Source: Lelliottia amnigena
GTDB taxonomy: Bacteria; Pseudomonadota; Gammaproteobacteria; Enterobacterales; Enterobacteriaceae
Assembly (NCBI GenBank): GCA_900635465.1
Contig: LR134135.1
Coordinates: 2,418,001-2,482,000, forward strand
Direction of reading: 5' to 3'
Length of the DNA: 64,000 bases
Shown here one piece after another: positions 19,463-29,651 of the stretch. Position 1 is the first letter of the stretch, and each line of letters opens with the position of its first letter. The position numbers were made by a program, and so were the translations under genes. The notes under the pieces were generated by a model, which did no database searches, was not told the origin of the DNA, and saw only the letters and a list, made by a program, of their open reading frames with translations.

Positions 19463-22400
19463 TTTACGCTCTCCTGTACCTGGTCATTACCTTCACCGTC
19501 TAACCAGTCAATATTTTTCATTTTACGCACCACTACAAACTCATCGCGATTCGAGCCGACGGTGCCGTAGTAGTTAAAGCTGTACGCCAACTGCGCATAG
19601 CCGCCGATCATATGGGTCGGTTTAGGCGTGATACGCGTTACCGAGTTATGAATGCCGCCGCGCTGCTGGGTAATTTCAGAACCTGGCAGGTTCACGATAC
19701 GTTCCTGGGCGTGATACATCATGGTCATCCCGGCCGGCACACGCTGGCTGACAACAGCACGCGCGGTCAACGCACCGTTGCTGTTGAACACTTCGATCCA
19801 GTCGTTATCCACAATCCCCAGTTCTTTCGCGTCCACGTCGCTCATCCACACAATCGGACCACCACGCCCCAGCGTCAGCATCAACAGGTTGTCGCTGTAC
19901 GTGGAGTGAATGCCCCATTTCTGGTGCGGCGTCAGGAAGTTCAGCGCTTTTTCCGGATAACCGTTGGATTTCGCGCCCATGACTGCAGCTACCGAACGGG
20001 TGTCAATCGGCGGACGGTAAACCAGCAGGCTTTCACCAAAGTCGCGCATCCACTGATGATCCTGATACAGCGACTGACGGCCCGTCAGGGTACGCCATGG
20101 GATCAGTTCGTGAACGTTGGTATAACCGGCGTTATAGGACACATGCTCATCTTCCAGGCCTGACCACGTCGGGCTGGAGATGATTTTGCGCGGTTGCGCC
20201 TGGATATCGCGGAAGCGAATTTTCTCGTCTTCTTTATTCAGCGCCAGATGGGTATGGTCACGACCGGTAAACTCACTCAATGCAGCCCAGGCTTTCACCG
20301 CCACCTGGCCGTTTGTTTCAGGTGCCAGCGTCAGGATCATTTCTGCTGCATCAATCGCCGTGTTCAGCATCGGCTGACCTTTGGCTGGGCCGTCCGCTTT
20401 GGTGTAATTGAGTTTACGCAGCAGATCCATTTCAGTCTGGGTATTCCAGGCGATCCCTTTCCCGCCGTTACCGATCTTATCCATCAGCGGACCGATGGAG
20501 GTAAAGCGTTCGTAGGTCGCCGGATAATCACGTTCAACCGGAATAATGTGCGGTGCAGTTTTGCCAGGAATCAGGTCGCATTCACCTTTTTTCCAGTCCT
20601 TAACGTCGAGCGGCTGCGCCAGTTCGGCGGCAGAATCGTGCTGGATGGGCAGCGTCACAACATCTGTTTCCACGCCCAGATGGCCGACACACACTTCAGA
20701 GAATTTCTTCGCGATATCTTTATAGATATCCCAGTCACTTTTCGAATCCCATGCCGGGTCAACTGCGGCAGACAACGGGTGAATAAACGGATGCATATCC
20801 GAGGTATTCATGTCGTCTTTCTCATACCAGGTCGCGGTTGGCAGCACGATATCGGAGTACAGGCAGGTACTGGATAGACGGAAGTCCAGCGTCACCACCA
20901 GATCCAGCTTGCCGTCGAGACCATTGTCTTTCCACTCGACTTCTTCTGGCTTCACGCCGCCCTGTTTACCGAGGTCTTTGCCCTGAATACCGTGATCGGT
21001 ACCGAGCAGATACTTCAGCATGTACTCATGGCCTTTACCGGACGATCCCAGCAGGTTCGAGCGCCAGATGAACAGGTTACGCGGATGGTTTTTACCGTTT
21101 TCTGGCTCTTCAGCCGCAAAACGAATCGAGCCGTCCTTCAGCGATTTGACGGTGTAATCCACCGGCGACATGCCCGCTTTTTTCGCTTCTTCCGCAATGC
21201 GCAGCGGGTTAGTTCCCAGCTGTGGCGCAGACGGCAGCCAGCCCATGCGTTCGGCACGCACGTTAAAGTCGATCAGATGACCGGTGTAGCGCGATTTATC
21301 CGCCATCGGCGACAGCAGTTCCTGCGCTGTGACGGTTTCGTAACGCCACTGGCTGGAGTGGTTATAGAAGTACGAGGTGCTGTTCATGTGGCGCGCCGGA
21401 CGCTGCCAGTCAAGGCCAAACGCCAGGGGCTGCCAGCCGGTCTGCGGACGCAGTTTTTCCTGGCCTACATAGTGCGCCCAGCCGCCGCCGCTCTGACCGA
21501 TACAGCCGCAGAACACCAGCATATTGATCAGACCGCGATAGTTCATATCGAGGTGATACCAGTGGTTCAGACCGGCACCCACAATAATCATTGAGCGGCC
21601 GTGAGTCTTATCGGCGTTTTCGGCAAACTCACGCGCGATGCGGGGTGATCTGCGTGCGTGGAACACCGGTGATCTGCTCAGCCCATGCCGGGGTGTACGC
21701 TTTGATTTCGTCGTAGCTGGTTGCACAGTTTTCATCGTTCAGACCGCGCTCCAGGCCATAGTTGGCCAGGGTCAGATCGTAAACGGTGGTGACCAGCGCA
21801 GTCGAGCCATCGGCCAGTTGCAGACGCTTAACCGGCAGTTTGTGCAGCAGGATATTTTCCAGCGCCACTTTGTTGAAATGTTCGGTTCCGTCGCCACCAA
21901 AGTATGGGAAGCCCACTTCAGCGATATCATCCTGGCTACCCAGCATGCTCAGACGCAGATCGGTCTCTTCATCGGTGGTCGCGTTGCGTTGCTCCAGGTT
22001 CCACTTCCCTTTTTCACCCCAACGGAAACCGATAGAACCATTCGGGGCCACTAAATCGCCATCGTTGTTACAGGCGACCGTTTTCCATTCCGGGTTGTTT
22101 TGCTGGCCCAGCGCATCCACCAGATCGGCAGCGCGCAGCATACGACCGGCGGCATAGTAGCCGTCGCGCTCTTCGAGCATCACCAGCATTGGCATGTCGG
22201 TATAGCGACGCACGTAGTCGGTAAAGTACTGGCTTGGGTTATCGAGGTGGAACTCACGCAGCATGACGTGGCCCATCGCCAGCGCCATGGCGGAATCGGT
22301 GCCCTGTTTTGGTGCCAGCCACAGATCGCAAAGCTTGGCGATCTCAGCATAGTCAGGCGTAATGGCGACGGTTTTTGGTGCCTTTGTAACGGACTTCGGT

Positions 22401-23205
22401 AAAGAAGTGCGCGTCAGGCGTACGGGTTTGCGGAACGTTTGAACCCCAGGCAAGGATGTAGCTGGAGTTGTACCAGTCAGCCGATTCAGGAACGTCCGTC
22501 TGTTCGCCCCAGGTCTGTGGAGACGCTGGCGGCAAGTCGCAGTACCAGTCGTAGAAGCTCAGACAGGTCCCGCCAATAAGGGACAGATAACGTGCGCCGG
22601 AGGCGTAGGACACCATCGACATCGCCGGGATTGGCGAGAAACCTGCCACGCGGTCCGGACCGTAAGTTTTGACGGTATAGACGTTAGAGGCGGCAATCAG
22701 CTCGTTCACTTCCTGCCAGGATGAACGGACAAAGCCGCCGCGACCGCGTGCTTGCTTGAAGCTTTTCGCTTTATCGGCGTCTTCGATAATAGAGGCCCAG
22801 GCATCCACCGGATCGCTGTGCTGAATTTTTGCTTCACGCCACATTTTCATCAGGCGTTTACGCATCAATGGGTATTTCAGGCGGTTAGCGCTGTACAGAT
22901 ACCAGGAATAGCTTGCGCCGCGAGGACAACCGCGCGGTTCGTGGTTTGGCATATCCGGACGCGTACGCGGATAGTCGGTCTGCTGCATTTCCCAGGTCAC
23001 TAAGCCATTCTTGACGAAGATCTTCCAGCTACAGGAACCGGTGCAGTTTACACCGTGTGTAGAACGAACGACTTTGTCATGCTGCCAACGTTGACGGTAT
23101 CCATCTTCCCAGTCCCGGTTTGTCTCCAGAACCTGGCCGTGCCCATCGGCAAACGTTTCGCCCTTCTGTTTGAAGTAGCGAAACCGGTCCAAAAAATTTG
23201 CTCAT
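19459..23205 (-). CDS. narG: Nitrate reductase A alpha subunit NarG (three frameshifts)
   Basis: Molybdopterin catalytic subunit that reduces nitrate to nitrite in the cytoplasm at the inner membrane. The true start is the ATG at 23205 (MSKF). The frame is broken by one extra base in each of three runs: A6 at 23191-23196, T5 at 22372-22376 and G4 at 21642-21645. Removing them gives exactly 1247 residues, the E. coli length, with the N-terminal Fe-S motif [11 protein letters not shown] and the C-terminus NDQVQESVK intact. Sequence error is far likelier than decay because narH, narJ and narI are intact. Confidence 0.95.
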
Positions 23206-23587
23206 CGGGTATCTCCTGTGTGGAGCCTGTGGCTCTCTAAATCGACATTGCTGATTTGCAGCGAAGGTAACGCCATGAAAGATGACGGGAATTGATAACG
23301 ATCAAGGCGGACGGGGTTACTCACCCGCAGCGTTTTCCGCTATACCCCTAAAGCGGTATAAAATTTGATATTTTATTTATTTGATTTATAAGGTTTTTTA
23401 TTATTTGCCGCACAAACAGAACGGATTTATTTAACATCTTAGGTATTAAGGAGTAGGCGTTTCTGCAAAGCGATGGCGATCACAGTGTTACATGAGGCTA
23501 AGCAGTAAAACCTCGAACAGTATGTTGTAACTAAAAAGCGCACAAAAAAGAGCGCGGCACTGTGGCCGCGCAAACGGATAATCAAAC
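23206..23587 (-). promoter_or_regulatory. narG promoter region: FNR box and NarL 7-2-7 site
   Basis: A perfect FNR box TTGATAACGATCAA lies at 23292-23305, its centre 93 bases before the narG ATG, so class II activation would start transcription near 23257. A 7-2-7 inverted heptamer pair, TACCCCT-aa-AGCGGTA (23343-23358), fits the NarL consensus TACYYMT on one side and nearly on the other. Its position near -93 resembles the proximal NarL cluster of E. coli narG. The rest of the gap is AT-rich, and no gene is seen. Confidence 0.85.
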
Positions 23588-24990
23588 TTACTTATTTTTC
23601 TTAGTATTACGGCCGTATACCAGCCACGTAATGACGACGCAGGCGATATAGAATACGAGGAACACTTTCATCGCGCCGGCAGGAGAACCGGTCAAATCGA
23701 GAGAGATACCAAAGGCTTTCGGGATAAAGAAGCCACCGATCGCGCCGATTGCAGAGATGAAGCCCAGCGCAGCCGCCGTGTCCGTTGCAGATTCGCGCAT
23801 CGCTTGCTCTTCATTGCCACCCTGCGCTTTCACACGCTCCATTGTCATCTTACGGAAAATCACCGAAATCATCTGGAAGGTCGAGGCACTGCCCAGACCG
23901 GCCGTCAGGAACAGCACCATAAACACGGCGAAGAACGCGCCAAAAATTACCGCCCTGCCCGTGGGTTGGCAGCGTCAGGAACAGCAGTCCGCAGAAAATA
24001 GCCATCAACACAAAGTTAACCAGCGTAACGCGCGTCCCGCCCCAGACGGTCGGAAATCATCCCACCGGTTGAACGTGCCAGGGCGCCAATGAACGGGCCG
24101 AAGAACGCGTAATGCAGGATCTGTACATCCGGGAACTGGGTTTTCGACAGCATGGCGAAACCGGCAGAGAAGCCGATAAACGATCCGAACGTTGCCAGAT
24201 AGAGCAGCGCCCATAATCCACAGATGCGCGCGCTTCAGTACCGGCAACTGTTCGCTCAGAGAGGCTTTAGACGCGGACAGGTCGTTCATGAAGAACCACG
24301 CCAGCAGGGTCAATACCACCAGGAACGGTACCCAGATCCAGGCCGCATTCTGCAGATACAGCATTGAACCGTCCGGTTGTTCCGCACCGCCGCCGCCAAA
24401 TACCGCGAAGATCGAGACAGAGATCGCCAATGGCGCAATCAGCTGCATAACGCTGACGCCCATGTTACCCATGCCGCCGTTAATACCGAGTGCACCACCC
24501 TGCTTCGCCTTCGGGAAGAAGAAGCTGATATTCGCCATACTGGACGCGAAGTTAGCCCCCGCAAAAACCGCACAACAGCGCGATGGTCACGAAAACGCTA
24601 AACGGTGTAGAGGTGTCCTGCACCGCAAAACCGAGCCACACGCAAGGAATAATCATGATGCCGGTGCTGAATGCCGTCCAGCGACGGCCACCAAACAGCG
24701 GGCACCATAAACGCGTAAGGCACACGCAGCAGCGCACCCGAACAACGCAGGCAACGCCGTCAGCATAAACAGCTGATCGGTCGTAAATTTAAAACCGACT
24801 TTAGGTAAGTTCACCGCCACGGCACTAAACAGCATCCACACGCAAAACGCCAACAACAAACACGGAACAGAAATCCACAGATTACGACTTGCTATACGTT
24901 GCCCGCGCTGTTGCCAGAACACCGGATCTTCCGGACGCCAATCGCTAATAACAGCACCAGTATCCCTTTCGGGGCGGATGAGTGACTCAT
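23588..24990 (-). CDS. narK: Nitrate/nitrite antiporter NarK (seven frameshifts)
   Basis: Major-facilitator inner-membrane protein that imports nitrate and exports nitrite during nitrate respiration. It starts at ATG 24990 (MSHSSAPERDTGAVI). The frame breaks near 24971-24974 (one base missing) and at 24737-24739, 24700-24702, 24563-24567, 24210-24212, 24041-24044 and 23942-23946 (one extra each). Correcting all gives 465 residues (E. coli 463) with the family nitrate signatures rebuilt around GANFASSMANISFFFPKAKQ and GGTRVTLVNF. Seven indels in 1.4 kb is very dense; a genuine pseudogene would be expected to show stops or larger losses as well. Confidence 0.9.
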
Positions 24991-25049
24991 AGACACCTCT
25001 GATTATCAAAATGATGCTGCAAACTGTAGGGTTTTAAGCAGGCGGTAAG

Positions 25050-25063
25050 TTGATATAAATCAA
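25050..25063. promoter_or_regulatory. FNR box in the narK-narX intergenic region
   Basis: A perfect palindrome TTGATATAAATCAA, its centre about 66 bases before the narK ATG, is positioned for class II activation of narK. The same gap (24991-25299) has candidate NarL heptamers: an inverted pair accctaagtgagtagggt (25102-25119) and atgggta (25225-25231, TACCCAT on the other strand). These would give nitrate induction of narK and narXL. Confidence 0.85.
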
Positions 25064-25299
25064 AGGAAAAGGGGGCAGATTAGCGCGCGAAAATCGTCAT
25101 TACCCTAAGTGAGTAGGGTTTTTCGATAAAAAAGGTGTGGTTTTTCACGGTGCTGACGACGTAAGTTCACCGCCTCCCCCCGACGATTACCCACATGGCA
25201 ATTTAGGAGTAATCCCTTGTTGGTATGGGTATACTCCAGGGTATACACCAGAATAGCGCCATTCCTGGAGGCAGGCAAAATCCGGAGCAAGGCAAGCCC

Positions 25300-27096
25300 A
25301 TGTTAAAACGACTCTTCTCCCCGCTGACGCTGGTTAATCAGTTGGCCCTCATCGTATTGCTGTCCACCGCTGTGGGTGTGACGGGCATGGCGATCTCTGG
25401 CTGGCTGGTGCAGGGCGTACAGGGTAGCGCCCATGCCATCAACGAGGCAGGATCGCTGCGTATGCAGAGTTATCGCCTGCTGGCGGCCGTCCCGCTTACG
25501 CCGGTAGACAAACCCCTGCTGGACGACATGGAACGCACCGCATTCAGCCCGGAACTGGTGATCGCCGCGCGGCGTGATGGTCAGCAGGCCCAGTTGAAGG
25601 CATTGCAGGGTTACTGGCATAGCCAACTGGAGCCCGGCCTTAAGCAGGCAAAAAGCGCGGAAACCGTTGCCGATGACGTCGCCCGTTTTGTCGCCCGAAT
25701 CGACACGCTGGTTTCCTCCTTCGATTCCTCCACCGAAATGCGCATTGAACGCGTCGTGATGGTCCACCGGGCAATGGCTATTTTTATGGCTCTTCTGCTC
25801 ATTTTCACCATCGTCTGGCTGCGTGCGCGTTTGCTGTATCCATGGCAACAACTGCTGGCCGTCGCGCGGGCCGTCACGGAAAGAGATTTTACCCAGCGCG
25901 CACACATTAGCGGACGCAACGAAATGGCCATGCTGGGTCAGGCGCTTAACACTATGTCTGGGGAACTGGCCGAAAGCTACGCGGTGCTGGAAAAGCGCGT
26001 ACAGGAAAAAACGGCGGGTCTGGAGCAAAAGAACGAAATTCTCTCTTTCCTGTGGCAGGCAAACCGCCGTCTGCATTCGCAAATCCCGCTTTGTGAACGC
26101 CTTTCGCCAGTGCTCAACGGCCTGCAAAGTCTCACGCTTTTGCATGATATCGAACTGCGGGTCTATGACGTTGAAGACGAAGAAAATCACCAGGAATTCA
26201 CCTGCCAGTCCGATATGTCCTGCGATGACAAAGGCTGTCATCTCTGTCCGCGCGGTTTACCGCCGCTCCCCAGTAGCGGTACAACGCTGAAATGGCGTCT
26301 CACTGACAGCCACACTCAGTACGGTATCCTGCTGGCAACGCTCCCGACGGGTCGTCATTTGAACCACGATCAGCAACAGCTGGTCGACACGCTGGTCGAA
26401 CAGCTCACCGCGACCCTGGCGCTCGACAGACACCAGGAAAAACAACAGCAGCTGATCGTGATGGAAGAGCGCGCCACCATCGCCCGCGAGCTTCACGATT
26501 CGATCGCGCAATCGCTCTCCTGCATGAAAATGCAGGTCAGCTGTCTGCAAATGCAGGATGACGGACTGCCCGAGAGCAGTAAGCAGCTGCTGGGCCAGAT
26601 CCGCAACGAGCTGAATACCTCATGGGTGCAGCTTCGCGAGCTGTTAACGACCTTCCGCCTGCAGCTCACGGAACCCGGGCTACGGCCTGCGCTGGAGTCG
26701 AGTTGCGATGAATTCAGTGCCCGGCTGGGCTTCCCGGTGAAGCTGGATTATCAGCTCCCCCCGCGTTTTGTGCCCTCTCATCAGGCCATACATTTGCTGC
26801 AAATCGCCCGTGAGGCATTGAGCAATACGCTCAAGCACGCCAGCGCGACGGCAGTAACCGTGACCGTAAGTCACCACAATAATCAGGTGAAACTTACCGT
26901 CCAGGATAACGGCTGCGGCGTGCCGGAAAACGCTGAGAGAAGCAACCACTATGGTTTAATTATTATGCGAGACCGAGCGCAAAGCCTGCGCGGAGATTGC
27001 CGGGTTCGCCGGGGTGAGTCTGGCGGCACTGAAGTAGTGGTGACATTTATACCCGAAAAGCCTCTAACCACTTATCCAGGAGAAAATTATGTCTAA
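25300..27096 (+). CDS. narX: Nitrate/nitrite sensor kinase NarX
   Basis: Inner-membrane histidine kinase sensing periplasmic nitrate and phosphorylating NarL. From ATG 25300 ([14 protein letters not shown]) it has 598 residues, exactly the E. coli length; a longer open frame exists but lacks homology. The first membrane segment is followed by the ligand-binding P-box [15 protein letters not shown], a second membrane segment near 150-172, HAMP, a central Cys-rich region ([12 protein letters not shown]), the phospho-His in [13 protein letters not shown] near residue 399, and an HATPase domain (DNGCGVPEN). It overlaps narL by eight bases. Confidence 0.98.
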   Translation: MLKRLFSPLTLVNQLALIVLLSTAVGVTGMAISGWLVQGVQGSAHAINEAGSLRMQSYRLLAAVPLTPVDKPLLDDMERTAFSPELVIAARRDGQQAQLKALQGYWHSQLEPGLKQAKSAETVADDVARFVARIDTLVSSFDSSTEMRIERVVMVHRAMAIFMALLLIFTIVWLRARLLYPWQQLLAVARAVTERDFTQRAHISGRNEMAMLGQALNTMSGELAESYAVLEKRVQEKTAGLEQKNEILSFLWQANRRLHSQIPLCERLSPVLNGLQSLTLLHDIELRVYDVEDEENHQEFTCQSDMSCDDKGCHLCPRGLPPLPSSGTTLKWRLTDSHTQYGILLATLPTGRHLNHDQQQLVDTLVEQLTATLALDRHQEKQQQLIVMEERATIARELHDSIAQSLSCMKMQVSCLQMQDDGLPESSKQLLGQIRNELNTSWVQLRELLTTFRLQLTEPGLRPALESSCDEFSARLGFPVKLDYQLPPRFVPSHQAIHLLQIAREALSNTLKHASATAVTVTVSHHNNQVKLTVQDNGCGVPENAERSNHYGLIIMRDRAQSLRGDCRVRRGESGGTEVVVTFIPEKPLTTYPGENYV

Positions 27097-27739
27097 TCAG
27101 GAACCGGCAACCATTCTGTTAATCGACGATCATCCGATGCTGCGCACCGGCGTAAGACAACTTGTCAGCATGGCGGAAGATATTACCGTTGTGGGTGAAG
27201 CCAGCAACGGTGAACAGGGTATTGAACTTGCCGAATCTCTCGATCCTGATTTGATCCTGCTTGATCTCAATATGCCTGGCATGAACGGTCTGGAAACGCT
27301 GGATAAATTGCGTGAAAAATCGCTGTCCGGGCGGATCGTGGTGTTTAGCGTATCCAACCATGAAGAAGACGTGGTGACCGCGCTGAAACGCGGGGCCGAT
27401 GGCTATCTGCTCAAAGATATGGAACCGGAAGATTTACTCAAAGCCCTGCAACAGGCGGCAGCGGGTGAAATGGTACTGAGCGAAGCGCTAACGCCCGTCC
27501 TCGCCGCCAGCCTGCGCGCCAACCGCGCCACATCTGACCGCGACGTCACGCAGTTAACCCCGCGCGAGCGCGATATTCTGAAGCTGATCGCTCAGGGCTT
27601 GCCGAACAAAATGATCGCCCGCCGTCTGGATATCACCGAAAGCACGGTGAAAGTGCATGTGAAGCATATGCTCAAGAAAATGAAGCTAAAATCACGCGTC
27701 GAAGCGGCAGTGTGGGTACATCAGGATCGTATCTTTTAA
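27089..27739 (+). CDS. narL: Nitrate response regulator NarL
   Basis: Response regulator that activates narGHJI and narK and represses alternative anaerobic pathways when nitrate is present. It has 216 residues. The receiver domain has Asp59 ([10 protein letters not shown]) and the switch Lys in GYLLKDMEP. The C-terminal LuxR-type helix-turn-helix covers [20 protein letters not shown] through [14 protein letters not shown]. It overlaps narX, so the kinase and regulator are co-translated. Confidence 0.98.
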   Translation: MSNQEPATILLIDDHPMLRTGVRQLVSMAEDITVVGEASNGEQGIELAESLDPDLILLDLNMPGMNGLETLDKLREKSLSGRIVVFSVSNHEEDVVTALKRGADGYLLKDMEPEDLLKALQQAAAGEMVLSEALTPVLAASLRANRATSDRDVTQLTPRERDILKLIAQGLPNKMIARRLDITESTVKVHVKHMLKKMKLKSRVEAAVWVHQDRIF

Positions 27740-27741
27740 TC

Positions 27742-29151
27742 TCACTCATTTGGCAGCAGCTGATAGCCGCCATCGTCATCTGGCAACGCCACCAGCGGTT
27801 GCGACAGAGAGAGCGTGATCTCATTGGAAGAGACACGCTGCCCATCTTTATCTTCTACGACGACGGACAGTTTCCAGCGGTTAGTCGCCCCTTCGCTCGC
27901 ATCCCAGGCGGGCATAATCACGCTCCATCCCTCATCGCTATTCACATTCGCAGGCGAGGTCAAACTCAGCGCGTGCGTATCGCCCTGCCAGTGAAGCTGG
28001 CGCACCCCGTGGGTACTGCGGACCTGCAATTTCAGGACCACCGTTTCCCCCGGCGTTAAATCCCACGGCGGCGTGGCCAGATAGACCGACAGCGTTTTAC
28101 GCTGGCGGAACTCCATCACCGGCAGACTGGTGCGCTCCACCGGATCGTAACGACTCCCGCGCAGCGAACGGGTTGCTGCCACCTCATCCGACGACAGCTG
28201 CTTTTTCAGCGGGACGCCAAAGCGATAGTTGAGCTTCATGCCCAGATTATTTTGGCTCACCCCGCTTTCGCCCTGCTTATGCGCGGCGGAAAACGTCAGC
28301 AAAGGCACCGGCGTATAATCGAGACCCAAATTAACCGCCATCGGATTGTGGTACCCCGTTCCGCTACGAAACAGGTCGACGTTATCGCCAAAATATTGCT
28401 CAAAACTCACGCTGGTATTCAAATGATGAAAATAAGGCAGCCAGGCTTTGGCCGTCACGTCATATCCGCGCGCCATGCGCTGCTCCTGGAGATCCGAGCT
28501 GTCACGCCAGCTGGCAAACGGCTGATAATAATTTGCCGACAGGCGCAGGTTTTCACCCCAGGCTTCCGCCCCAAGCCCGGCTCTTTGCAGATTCTCATCC
28601 AGCAGATTGTCGTAAAACGTGTTGTAGCCGAGCAGCCATTTTCCTGCCACCCAGCGCTGGCCAATCCCGGCGTTACTTACCAGACCGTCCGTTTGCTGCG
28701 TAAGGCCCAGCTGGCTCCAGCTCAGATAGCGATTATTATCCTGCCAGGGGATAAACCACCTGCCGCTGCTGCCGTTAAATTTGCCCTCTTCGTCGACCAG
28801 TAAATCGACGCTGGCGTTCCCCCAGGGCGAAAGCCAGGATTCAATCTGCTCATTCACTTCGCCGCTGACCGCATCACGCACTTTGCCAAACGCAAACTGA
28901 CGCGCCTGCTCGCTGGTCGTCAGGCCGTTGTCGGTCATGCTCGCTTCACCGAATGCTTTCGCCATTTCGGCAAGATGCTTTTCGCTTTCGCCAGTCGGTT
29001 TAGCGAGCCCGAGATCTGGCAGGCTATCGCCGTTGTTATCAAACGGATTTTGCGCCTGTTGCATAAAGGAATTTGGCGCACCGAAAACGGCTCCGGCCGT
29101 GACAAGGAGGAGGAAGAGAAGATTTTGAACGCGGAAAACAGCAACCATCAA
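27742..29151 (-). CDS. ychO: Inverse autotransporter / invasin-like protein YchO
   Basis: Outer-membrane protein of the intimin/invasin (inverse autotransporter) family; the E. coli homologue is linked to adhesion and biofilm. It has 469 residues. A signal peptide (LLFLLLVTAGAVFGAPNSF) precedes a beta-barrel with family motifs such as WFIPWQDNNRYLSWSQLGLT and NPMAVNLGLDYTPVPLLTFS. After it comes one Ig-like extracellular domain (about 350-469). It converges on narL with two bases between the stops. Two adjacent ATGs compete as start. Confidence 0.92.
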   Translation of the reverse strand: MMVAVFRVQNLLFLLLVTAGAVFGAPNSFMQQAQNPFDNNGDSLPDLGLAKPTGESEKHLAEMAKAFGEASMTDNGLTTSEQARQFAFGKVRDAVSGEVNEQIESWLSPWGNASVDLLVDEEGKFNGSSGRWFIPWQDNNRYLSWSQLGLTQQTDGLVSNAGIGQRWVAGKWLLGYNTFYDNLLDENLQRAGLGAEAWGENLRLSANYYQPFASWRDSSDLQEQRMARGYDVTAKAWLPYFHHLNTSVSFEQYFGDNVDLFRSGTGYHNPMAVNLGLDYTPVPLLTFSAAHKQGESGVSQNNLGMKLNYRFGVPLKKQLSSDEVAATRSLRGSRYDPVERTSLPVMEFRQRKTLSVYLATPPWDLTPGETVVLKLQVRSTHGVRQLHWQGDTHALSLTSPANVNSDEGWSVIMPAWDASEGATNRWKLSVVVEDKDGQRVSSNEITLSLSQPLVALPDDDGGYQLLPNE

Positions 29152-29651
29152 ATTATAAATGTGATCCAGATCTCATGTGTGACCAGTTTACACCATAACG
29201 TGGTTTGGCAAAGTTTGCAGCTTTAAGGGGAATTTCCGGATTATCCTGAAGCGCCTGGCTGCGTGAGCAGGAAGTATGATTAATCGGCGTGCCCGCTGTG
29301 GCGCTGAATAACCCTCGCCCCTTCAAGGAGTGGGCCAATTTAGAGCAAGATATGGCTCAGTTATTTGTTCCGGTCACCTCACTTTTTTGCCGGTCTATAA
29401 CCACCCCACACGTGAACGTGTTTAAGAGGCCAACGCCGCCCCCTTACACTCCCGGCTCCCGGCAAGAAAATCGCCGCTTCACGGTACTCTCCGCTTTTCC
29501 GTCAGGCGTTCGGGTCGGGCACGATTCTGCATCCTTGCAGGCCGCACCCTCTCCGCGCTTCCCTGCGCGTCGCCCCGGCCTGACGAAAACGCGTCGACAA
29601 TTTACAGCCGGACCAGGTCACCGCGTTGAGCTCCAGATTTTGTGAAGATAT
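29152..29651. other. GC-rich structured gap between nasA and ychO
   Basis: Five hundred bases without a convincing gene, downstream of nasA and upstream of ychO. The segment 29290-29640 is GC-rich with C-rich plus strand. It has a 14-bp perfect palindrome acacgtgaacgtgt (29408-29421), a roughly 12-bp inverted repeat ttttccgtcaggc (29495-29507) against gcctgacgaaaa (29578-29589), and a small hairpin ctgca/tgcag inside it. A 118-codon frame at 29289-29645 is Pro/Arg/Ser-rich and looks spurious. This could be a structured RNA, a dispersed repeat or the nas operon end; I see no standard terminator. Confidence 0.5.

Noticed and set aside
21642..24990. narG and narK as genuine pseudogenes
   Set aside because: All breaks are one-base homopolymer changes; corrected proteins are full length, and narH, narJ, narI, narX, narL are intact with perfect FNR boxes.
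29289..29645. Open frame of 118 codons in the nasA-ychO gap
   Set aside because: Low-complexity Pro/Ser/Arg-rich translation, no ribosome site, no family resemblance; better explained as non-coding GC-rich DNA.
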